From Hypholoma sublateritium FD-334 SS-4 (taxonomy: Eukaryota; Basidiomycota; Agaricomycetes; Agaricales; Strophariaceae): 64,000 nt of DNA. A program made the position numbers and the translations under genes. Below the pieces are notes generated by a model. The model was not told the DNA's origin. It searched no databases and worked only from the letters and a program-made list of their open reading frames with translations. The stretch spans positions 3,708-67,707 of the forward strand of contig KN817639.1 in NCBI GenBank assembly GCA_000827495.1, written 5' to 3'. This document shows, piece by piece, positions 55,106 to 64,000 of the stretch; positions within the stretch are counted from its first letter, which is position 1, and every line of letters begins with the position of its first letter.

Positions 55106-57236
55106 ATGAACCCCCCTCCTTTCAACCCTCCTATTCCTCTCGAAGAACTCACCCTAAAGCTCAAGCAGTCTGTCAAGAATCGAGCGGAGAAAAACCTTGC
55201 CGCCCTGGTCAAAAATCTTTCAGTATCTGTATTTTATCATAAATCGGACCCTCTGAGAAAACTGCGCAATACTTTAGGAACGCCAGGAATAGGAACGCCA
55301 TTGGATGTCGAAGAACAAAAGATCATTCAACACTTTTACTCGTTGGTACCCTTCACAGGATATGACGACTACTGCCCATATGTTTCCCGCATCTTCAATA
55401 AAGATCCTCAGCCATGCCACGTGGAGGACATCACCAACCTGCTCGCCCCAGGCCTCCCAGAGTTCGTCGCTCACAGCTCTGGGACCTCGGGCGCGGGTGC
55501 CAAGTACTTCTTCAAGTACCCGAACCCACTGTACAAGCCCGTGAGCTGGGAAATTCCTGAGGCCGGCGCCCGCTTGGGGAACATCAAGACATGCAATCTT
55601 ACTTGTATCGCTCTGCGCGAGCTTGTGCGTGTCTCCGGGCATGACGGGGAGGCGGTGCACATCCCGGTGTCGCTCGTATCCGCCGGGGGTATCCGCGCGT
55701 TCCTCGGCATCGCGCCCACGGACGACGCGTATCTGATCGACAAGAAAGGTGCGCCCCATTTCATCGGCGCGTGTGCACTATGCTGATTAGGCAGCGGGCC
55801 TTTCTGCTACCAGCACCGTTCGTTACGTCCCCGTTTTCCGCGTGGCTTCTCCCCGTCTACACCAGCAATGTTTTCATGAACGCTTTCTTTGCCGTCTTGG
55901 ACGGCTCTGTGGCATACATGGTGACGACGTTCTCGACCATCTTGTACGATGCCGTCCGACTCATTGAAGAGAAATGGGAGTCATGGATAGAAGCAATAGA
56001 GAGCGGAGAGCTTCCAGATGTCGCGGGGCTTGGAGATTATCGCGTGCACTTGCAGGTAGGTTGTGTTCGGAAACACCCGTTGGTTGCTGTTCAAAGTTGC
56101 TTCTATAGGCGCACCTCCAACCAAACCTCGCGCGAGCTACAGAGCTACGCTCAATAAAGAAAGGAGAACAAGGATGGCTCAAGAGAGTGTGGCCTAATCT
56201 AGCCATGATCAGAGTCACTCTAAGCGGGCCTTATTCGATGCCACTTCCCAAGGTAAGAAATGAGAATGTCGCTGCTGTTGGACACATCGCTGATCATTGC
56301 CATAATTCAGCTTCGCCACCACTTTGGACCCTCTGTGAGCCTGCAGAGTGTAATGTACGCATCCACGGAGACAGTGGTTGGCCACGGATACGATGCCAAC
56401 GATACCAATCTTTATCGTTTGGACTCCGCTGAACATATCGAACTTTTGGACATCGAGAAAGATTGCGCAGTTGAGAACCTATGCCAGCCGGTAAGCGTAC
56501 ATTTATGTATCACAATTTAACTATATGACAATGTTTTATCTAGTGGGAAGTTGTAAATGGTAAAAAGTATGAAGTCGTAACGACGAACAACGACGGCCTC
56601 TGGCGTTATTTGCTGAACGACGTGGTCGAAATAGCGGGGTTTAGCCCATTAGATGGGCAGCCGCTCATACGTTACGTCGGACGCCAAGAGTGGGTCTGAT
56701 CAATTACGCCCTTTCTTCCTTGCTGACACCTGACACCGCCAGCGTCGCATTCCGAGTGCACTCGGAATTTGTTAGCCAGTCATTTCTCCAAGAGGCAATT
56801 ACTTCCTTATCGGGAACTCTTGGCTATGTTTCGGAATTTACCGTTGAATTGGATGAACGAAAGCACCTAAGGGCCTACGGATTCATTGTAGAGCTACAAG
56901 ACGAACTAGGTGAGTTCTGATTTATCACAATATATCGTTCCCTGTTGTAACTTTCTTCAAGGGCCCAGCGCTAGTTTTGCACTGGAGCAGCTCAAGCAGA
57001 CCATGCTTCGCAACGCTGGGTACAAAAAGTTCTTCGATATAGGCTTTATCGGAAACCCTACTATACGAATTGTTTCTCGCGGGACGTTCAATGCCTATCG
57101 TAACTGGTATGTGGATAAAACCGGGTTCAATCCTGCTCAGGTCAAAGTCCCGTGCGCAATCGTGGATCCCGAGGTCCGACAGTGGTTGGCGGATAGGGTT
57201 ATCATTGACCTGGAGCTCGAGTATGGCATAGCTTGA
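55106..57236 (+). CDS. GH3/JAR-type acyl-acid-amido synthetase-like protein, with apparent 1-nt frameshift
   Basis: The GH3 superfamily (named for a plant auxin-response gene, unrelated to glycoside hydrolase GH3) adenylates an acyl acid and joins it to an amino acid. Fungal substrates are unknown to me. From the start MNPPPFNPPIPLEELTLKLK the adenylate-binding motif is VAHSSGTSGAGAKYFFKYP. Later come GPYSMPLPK, YASTETVVGHGYDAN, TTNNDGLWRYLLNDVVEIAGF, DELGPSASFALEQLKQTM and KVPCAIVDPEVRQWLADRVI. Exon 1 is 55106-55748. Exon 2 probably starts at 55795 (AGLSATSTVRYVPVFRVASP), but the family sequence continues as VYTSNVFMNAFFAVLDGS in the next frame. The shift falls at a run of four Cs (55851-55854). 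It may be a real mutation or a homopolymer error. The rest is intact, so selection seems recent. Confidence 0.75.
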
Positions 57237-57622
57237 TATTTCTTTCCGCAGACAGCTTTGATAGAGATACCGCATCGTAGATTAGCCACCACGATACTAA
57301 ACGAGTAAATGTCAATATTCTGTTTGAACCATGACGGGCTGGATCGGCGGCGTGTCCTGCTGAATAGCGCATGAACTTGTATTGTCTACAATAATAATTG
57401 CAGTCTCATTACCAACATGCATGTTGAGGCAGCATGGAAGCCATGAAATATGTTCGATCTGACAAACCTATGTCTTATTAACGATTCACGAATACGGTTC
57501 TCGCACAATCATACCGAATTTTCTGTTACATCACAATCACGTTAGCATAAACAGACTTTGAAAGCATTTTGTACGAGTTCAGCGCAATAAGTACCTCTTC
57601 TCGCTTCCCAGTCACTGGGTCG
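57237..57622. other. Convergent 3' spacer
   Basis: Lies between the GH3-like gene (+) and the beta-mannosidase (-). An alternative minus frame runs through 57526-57720, so the mannosidase may have an alternative C-terminus. Otherwise nothing is seen. Confidence 0.4.
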
Positions 57623-60600
57623 TCAGATGTCCACCGCACGCTCGCGCCCAAAATATGCCACTCTGATTGACCGCCCCTCCAGCCTAGTAACCACCACTTC
57701 TTGCTCCTCACCGGGGACAAGATCTAGTGCATTGTCGCTCCAGCGCGCCGGCACGCCTTCCACGGACAACACGACGCACTTCGCCGGCCGTGCGACGCCG
57801 AGCGTTAGGGTCGTCGTCCCACGCGCTGCGTCCTCCACGACGCGTACATGTAGGCCAGGATCAGGCGGTGCGAGGAAACGGTACGGCTCTGGCCAGTCTG
57901 AGAAGTGCGCGATCACACGCCCGGATGCGGCGTCGCGCAGGCGCGCGGTGGCAACGACAGTCGCGGACGCAACACGGTGCGGGTCGCCCACGTTGAGCTC
58001 CGCACGTGTGGGGCCTGGGCAACGCAGCTGCAGGAATTCGGTGGACTGGTTCGGGAGGAGGAAGACGTCATTCGATGTGGACTGCGACCAGTCTGCGTCG
58101 AGGAGGTCGTGGAACACAAGTTCGAGCCGTGCAGCAAGCGGGCGTAGTGTGCTATTTGTGCCCCAGATATCGAGGGTGGCATGAGAGGTCTGTATGGCAC
58201 CAAATTCGTAGAACTGGAAGGAAGATGAGTGTACCGGTGACCGCAAAGGGCGGAGGGCACATACTTGTTGCGGTCTGTCATTATCACGATTTTTAACAAC
58301 CTAAGAAATCTGTAAACATCAAGTCTAACGAGAAACATTACTACCTACAGTTCGGAAGATCCCAACACTAATGGGCGCCAACTGGCGCGCAATTGTATAA
58401 TATACAGGCTTCGGACGTAGCTGTCATATCATGGGACCATCTTGCGTGACAAGCCTATAGATCATGTAGAAAAAACACTCACGAAGTAATCTGCTATGGC
58501 CCAAGAGACGACAGGCCAACAATCGTTCATTTGCCAGACCAGAACACCAGCGCACTATTTCAATGGTCCAGTCAGTGGGTTTGATGGGTTGACCAAAAAC
58601 GCACAAATTCCCGCCCCCTCCCCCTCCACTCGCGGCGCCACGCCCGATACGCGAAACTAACAGCCTCAGACTGCATGAGTTGCGTGGTGAAAACATGGCT
58701 ACAGTCTAGGTCAGCCTACCCAGAGGCCGCGCGCACCCTAACCCGAACGCACCTCTCAAAATCGCCTGTCAGTCGGAAGTTCTCATTCATCACAATTGCG
58801 AACCGCCGTTCGAAGCTCCCCGCTCGCGTGTGTTGCGCCATCAGCGAAGACTGAGAGTACATCTGCCCTGCATCCGCGCCCAGCATCCAGTGCGAAATAG
58901 TCTCCATCGCAGGCATTCCCGGCATGCCGAACTCACTGCAAAGCGGGCCCTGCGGTCAGGTACACAGATTGGGTAAGCGCAGGGTACACATACCTGACAA
59001 AGCGCCCCCCGAGCCGGTGGTACTCCTGGTACTGCAGCTCTTTACCTCCCCAGATGTTCCACTGGTGCACGTCGCCAATCGTCGGGTCGCTCGTGTCCCA
59101 GCCAGCACCACCGTAAGGTGATCCGCGATGGTACGGGATAGGCGGGTCGGTGAGCCGCGCAACGACGTCGGGAAGGATTTTCTCGTAGATGACCCGAGCA
59201 GGGAGCGCGTTGATGCCTGTCATACGGAAGCATCGTCAGCGTCATATCCAATTTCGATGGGAGTAATACGCACCGCCCCACTGGAGCACTTGCTGGTAGT
59301 CTTCGTTGTTTCCACAGAAGCAGACAATTGAGGGGTGGTGGCGCAAGCGGGTGACATTGTCTTCAGCCTCCTGCTTCACGCTGGCGATGAATGATTCGTG
59401 CGCGGGGTAGACACCACACGCAAATTGAAAGTCCTGCCAGACAAGGATACCAAGTTCTATGGTAGGAAACACTTCTCAGCCAACGCTGCTAGCGAGCATT
59501 GTGTTGCGTACCATCACAAATATCGTAGAACACGTCGGGTTCATATATCCCGCCTCCCCACAAACGCACCATGTTTTGGTTTCCGTCACGGAGAAGCGTG
59601 AGCCAGTCTCTGTAACGCTCTTTTGTGATTGTGGTGAGGAAGTTGTCTGCCGGGACCCAGTTGGAACCTTGTATAAAGATATGAGCATAGTTCATTTAAC
59701 CCATAAAACACAGCTTGCCTCCCATAAATATTCGCACCCCATTAATTTCGAATAAAAAAGTCGTTCCAGCGCCATATTGATCCCTCTCAGACAGTTCTTC
59801 TTGGACAAGTTTGGCCGTCCGGAAACCAATCTGTTTGGACACTTTATCAATGACCTCATCGTCCTGAGGGACATGTCAGTTCGTGTCACAGCCATCCTCC
59901 AGACAAAAACCCACCGAAGTTACAAGTGCCACCTCGATATTGTACATCCTCTGCGTGCCGTACCCAACCGGCCACCACAATTCCACACCTGCTTCTTGTA
60001 AATCACCCCAAGTGACAAGGGCGTCCTGCAGCGCATCGACTGCACCATCCCACGGCGACACCCTGACACGCGCGATCTGTACCACGCGACCCCCATTGGC
60101 CGGGTCAGTAAGCGTCAGACGCAGGGCGGAAACGGACGTGTCCCATGACCCAGAGAGCGTCGCACTGACGCGCAGAGAGGCGGTAAATGTGTTATCAGAG
60201 AGAATGGTCACGTATGCGGCTGCGTGGATGTTCTTGATACGGGTATTGTAGGTGACCAGTGTGATCGGGCGGTATGGACCGCAGGTGATCAATTCGGGGC
60301 CCTTCGAAGAGCAAGGTCAGCCACAGGTATTTATGCAGAAGAGTGGGCTGACCCAGTCCCATCTGCGCACAAGTTAAATGTAGACACAAAACAGGGAAAG
60401 CAAGGTCGCGTACCGCCAGTCATACTGCGCCTTCCGCACGTACACGCGGCTCGGGTCCCCCAGGTTCGTCGATCCCGCGCGCACCTTGCCGAACTTAGCC
60501 TCCTCTGCTTTAGCGAGTGTTTTGGCCGATTTGAAGTGGAGGAGAAGCCCGTTGGTCGCTTGAAGAGCCCCCTCAGGCAGAGGATAGGGGTATGTTCTGA

Positions 60601-61048
60601 ACATGTTATCCGTTGAGAGGATTTTAGCATCGTTCTACGAGTGCGGTTAAGAAAAGGAGAACCATCGTGGCTGGGTTGCGCGTACCAGATACACGTCACA
60701 TATGGTGTCCAGCCCTTCGAATATGAGAAGTGCATGTTTGTGGGTGGCGTTGTGGGTGAACGTATACTTGTACAGCCATTCCGCGTCCGCTATCCCTAAG
60801 GTTCAAATTCCGGGTCAGAGCGTGGGCTGTGATTTACGGAGTGCCCTACATTGCACCTGGTGTTCATTAAATCCAATGTATGGATCTGGTATGACTCCGA
60901 TCTTAAGAAGCTCGACATGCACCTCGGAAGGCATGCTGGAGGCCTTCAACCATCCGTCTTTGTCGGTATGTATGTTGTAGTCTCTGTGTTGCAGCTGTTT
61001 CCAAGACCAGTTGTCCACGTCGTCCAGCGTTCGATATTCTGCAGGCAT
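57623..61048 (-). CDS. Beta-mannosidase, glycoside hydrolase family 2
   Basis: A retaining exo-glycosidase (EC 3.2.1.25) that releases mannose from beta-mannosides, for example in N-glycan or mannan turnover. The ATG at 61048 gives MPAEYRTLDDVDNWSWKQLQ. The jelly-roll domain holds SEVHVELLKIGVIPDPYIGF and the WVGNAEWLYKYTF region, then ALLIFEGLDTICDVYLND. The Ig-like and barrel domains follow with WGDLQEAGVELWWPVGYG, NWVPADNFLTTITKERYRDW, NMVRLWGGGIYEPDVFYDIC and ILVWQDFQFACGVYPAHESF. The acid/base Glu is in VCFCGNNED and the nucleophile Glu in SEFGMPGMPAMET. VWQMNDCWPVVSWAIADYF and a C-terminal beta domain ending GRERAVDI complete it. No clear signal peptide precedes the chosen start, which suggests an intracellular enzyme. 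Roughly a dozen introns are inferred, and not every junction is fixed. Confidence 0.9.
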
Positions 61049-61632
61049 CCTGAATGTGGGTAATAGGTCCCCCAGAAGAACCGCCACTTTATGTCCCGAC
61101 TCCCAGCAAATCAACAGCAAATCGACGTCCGTCTTCTATCTCCCATGCTCGTCGATCTGCTGACTTTGCTGCGGTCCGTTATCCCGCCGATTTTTTTTGG
61201 ACGATACTTTGATGATTGAGGTGTGCATTCCGGAGTATGATCGGTGAAAGGCTGAGAACTAACTTAGAAATTAGAACGCAAGCTTGATGTTGGAATTCGA
61301 TATGAACATCAACGTGACCACAACGCCACAGGATGACGCCGATGAAACTAGGTCTTATTCGATCTCCGCTCAAATTATTGATTGAATTTGTACATGGTAT
61401 TGACATAAACGGTAGTAAGTACTTTGTATAGTACAAAACTTGTAACGCTAGCTTGATACTAGGGAAGTAGCCCAGGACGACGCAACCAGAGAGTGGCTCG
61501 ACAAACACGGAATATAGGTTGATCATCGATCACTGGCAATGAAGAGGCTAGGCGCCAACTAGGCGCGGCTACTTCTAGAAATTTCGGGCTCGTTTTTGCG
61601 GCTTCTAAAACCAGAATTCAGCAACTGCAAGG
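61049..61632. other. Spacer between beta-mannosidase and FunK1 kinase
   Basis: Holds the mannosidase promoter and the kinase 3' region. The frame upstream of 61048 is open to 61120 but probably untranslated. No repeat or RNA is seen. Confidence 0.4.
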
Positions 61633-63879
61633 TCAAGCCAAGAGTGGTGACGAAATCACGCAAGTTGGAGTACTCACCGCAGAACCCCTGTAGTCTGGTT
61701 CCCGCCCACGTTTCACATCCACAATACCTAAACTACCCGAAGTATCTTCCCCCGGTACTCGTGGCACTCCAGACGTAGGCAGGTTCATGAAGTTTTTCTC
61801 CTCGTTCTCGAATATGAAATTTAGAATGATGCGCTGCAGAGCTTCATGAAGAAATTCCGGGTGGCCATGCGGTTCGTCCTTTGTCCAGGGGTAGTCATTC
61901 TTCACGGTGCGACTGAGATCATCCAGTAAATCTATCATTGGGGCGTACGATGGGTGAAGGTCGGAACGGTCGAATTCGATAGGCCTTGTGTCACAGTCAT
62001 TGCACATCAAGGCCTCCCACAATCCTCGTTTAATATGGGTGGAAGGCTTGTTATAAGGTGTTGCATTGATCATCCACCAAGCGAGTACCCAGAATATGGA
62101 CTCCGCATCGTAGCGAAGCTCGTGAAATGGCGTCTCGGGTCGAGAGTCGGTCCGACGGACGGTTCTTTTGATACTGGGCACACACTGGAAGCGCGTCAAG
62201 CGGTCTGGAAAAACTTTACCATAAACCGCGCGTGCCTTTTCACAGAGATCCGGGATCGGAATTAAATTGATTCCTTTACCAGGATCAACGCACGGTCGTC
62301 CCGTACGCAAAGCGCGTGCCTTGAATAAGTTTGTACCCTATAGGTTGTCGATTAAAACCAAATGACGCATAGTATAGTAACAACATGCCGTTATCGATGC
62401 CCTTGGAAGACCCTTGTCCAGAATTTCTGCTCTTTCCAGGTCAATTATCAGGGCGCGAGTTTCTCGTTGATAAGTTCTGCGAAATAATTAAGTTATTCCG
62501 AGTCATCTGCCATGAGGGCTGAGTATCTTACGTTTCACCCAGCAGATAACTAGCACCGCAGAACGCGACAGGGGTATCTGAAGCCTCATATGCTTCATAC
62601 GTATGAGATGGGGTATCCTTTGCGTCCTCCGAGGTCTTGATCAATATATTTCCTATGCTCAAGTCGCGATGAACAATATTTGTATTTCGATAAATGACCC
62701 GCGAAACTAATATACAGAACGTTAGTCAATAAGCTTATTTCGTATCAGGGTAAATTACACACTTTCAAGCGAGTCATATATGACAGTAAGGAGCTCCTTT
62801 GGTGTGATCCGAGACGTCAATGGTTCGCCATAGTCTTCTAAGCATATGCGAGTCTTCGAACACTTGCCCCAATAAATCTGGGAACCATCGTCAAAGCGTA
62901 CTAGTTCAGCATAAACCATTCGAACAACTCCTGGGACTTCGCCATTTCCGTGGGCATGTTCGATGATTTTAACTTCACTGAAGCCATTGTCTACATCAGG
63001 GAAAGGATAAACGTCCTTTATAACAGGAATTTTGCGACCATTAAGAACGGCGGGAGCCTCATGGTTGACGAAAATATGAGCCCGTTCTTGGAATACTTCA
63101 CGAGCATATATAATTTGATAGCCTTTGCAAGTGAAATCCTTCCCCGGGCCTGTGTTTTTGAGTGTAATATCAAATAGCCAGCGTTTTGTTTCTGGATCTT
63201 GATACCGCTGGATCGTTGGGTCTATCATAAATATGTGAGGGATGTAGAGGCGCTTAACGAAGGCAAGTAACAGTATTCTGTCCTCAGAACGCTTCAAGTC
63301 GATTGGTGGGCTTCTTTTCACACCGGCTCCACTGGTAACGATGAGCTCCAGTGTGTCGACTCCTACATAGAATCCTTGTACGGATATGCGGTCAGGCCTC
63401 CCTTGCAGCAGGCATGTCGTGAAAGACGGCGCCATGTTGTGTGAGTCTTGTCTATTTCTTCCTGGAGATTGGATTTCAACTGCTGCCTCAATCCCTGACC
63501 AGCTGAAGTCGTCCTTCCGAACAGGCCCTAAAGAGGTTGCGACTAGCTGAGGTGATCGTATTCCTTTTTCCTCGGGGATCTCTTGGAAGGTAATCAAAGG
63601 ATGAATCCTGTTGCCTGCGTCGAAGTGAGTGGCATTTCTGATAACATGTAATAGATACGCACGAAGACGATACTTGCTGCGTACAAGTTTGCTCACGATA
63701 TTCGCAATGTGTACGAAATGTGTACGCGGATTCATTTCATGAATATTTGTTGCATCTAGGGTTCTTTTGAGTTTCGCGTCGCCGGTGAACTCAATGGCTG
63801 AGTAGCCAAGCTCGGCCCAAAATTGGTCGAATGTTAATGGTTGTCTATGTAGTGGAAGTGGCTTTGGTTTGGGTGGCAT
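61633..63879 (-). CDS. FunK1-type protein kinase-like protein
   Basis: FunK1 is a kinase-like family expanded in mushroom-forming fungi; its targets are not known. The start MPPKPKPLPLHRQPLTFDQF is the first ATG in frame. Exon 1 (63879-62763) holds the N-terminal region with RPDRISVQGFYVGVD and EDRILLLAFVKRLYIP. A 56-nt intron (62762-62707) leads to the catalytic loop NTNIVHRDLSIGNILI, which has the HRDxxxxN pattern. LIIDLERAEIL stands where kinases have DFG, so the metal-binding segment is altered to DLE. The last part contains FHELRYDAESIFWVLAWWMI, the FunK1 signature. Two more introns are inferred near 62520-62470 and 62340. The altered DFG position is usual in this family and does not by itself mean loss of activity. 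The C-terminal 30 residues are uncertain. Confidence 0.83.
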
Positions 63880-64000
63880 GGCTGAATGTGATTCTTCGTG
63901 GGTTAGACGACCTTTGAGGAAATAGGACGAGACAAAGTAGGAGAGGCGCTGGTTCAGATCGAGGGATGTGTTGCGATGAACAAGATAACAACCTTCCGAC

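Noticed and set aside
57627..58296. Long Arg/Ser-rich plus-strand frames antisense to the beta-mannosidase
   Set aside because: Shadow frames of GC-rich coding sequence. The minus strand has clear GH2 motifs here.

Overview
This window is nuclear DNA from a filamentous basidiomycete, most likely a mushroom-forming agaricomycete. The signs are intron-dense genes with introns of about 45 to 70 nt, a FunK1-type kinase, F-box-like genes, a TOK-type potassium channel, a division-1 chitin synthase with a chitin deacetylase, and HXXXD acyltransferases beside cytochrome P450s. I cannot name the species. Both strands carry genes, there are no operons, and I see no rRNA or intact tRNA gene. Nearly all genes had to be assembled from exons, so short introns were placed by hand from splice signals, reading frame and family motifs.

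Layout. Positions 1-2.5 kb hold an inverted repeat and an F-box-like fragment. Positions 2.9-14.5 kb hold a chitin deacetylase (-), the CAAX protease RCE1 (+) and a chitin synthase (+). Positions 14.5-18.8 kb are gene-poor and repeat-rich: palindromic tandem repeats bracketed by a direct repeat, an 11-bp minisatellite and a composite higher-order repeat. The AP-2 sigma subunit (+) lies at 19.2-19.9 kb, followed by decayed coding-like sequence, an F-box protein (+) at 22.1-23.3 kb and a TOK-like potassium channel (-) at 25.1-27.8 kb. An FMO-like flavoprotein (-) and the complex I 51-kDa subunit (+) lie at 28.6-33.5 kb.

Positions 34.7-47.1 kb contain P450 (-), squalene monooxygenase (+), two tandem HXXXD acyltransferases (+ +) and a second P450 (-). 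This is the best candidate for an undescribed system: a possible triterpenoid or steroid tailoring cluster. No oxidosqualene cyclase is visible in the window. Positions 47.1-51.1 kb are repeat territory with an 821-bp terminal-inverted-repeat element flanked by a 9-bp target-site duplication. Positions 51.1-61.0 kb hold a GH15 glycosidase (+), a GH3/JAR-type acyl-amido synthetase-like gene (+) with an apparent 1-nt frameshift, and a GH2 beta-mannosidase (-). The window ends with a FunK1 kinase (-).

A recurring feature is the microexon. In the chitin deacetylase, the first P450 and the GH15 gene, conserved or catalytic motifs lie on exons of only 9 to 31 nt, which open-reading-frame gene finding would miss.
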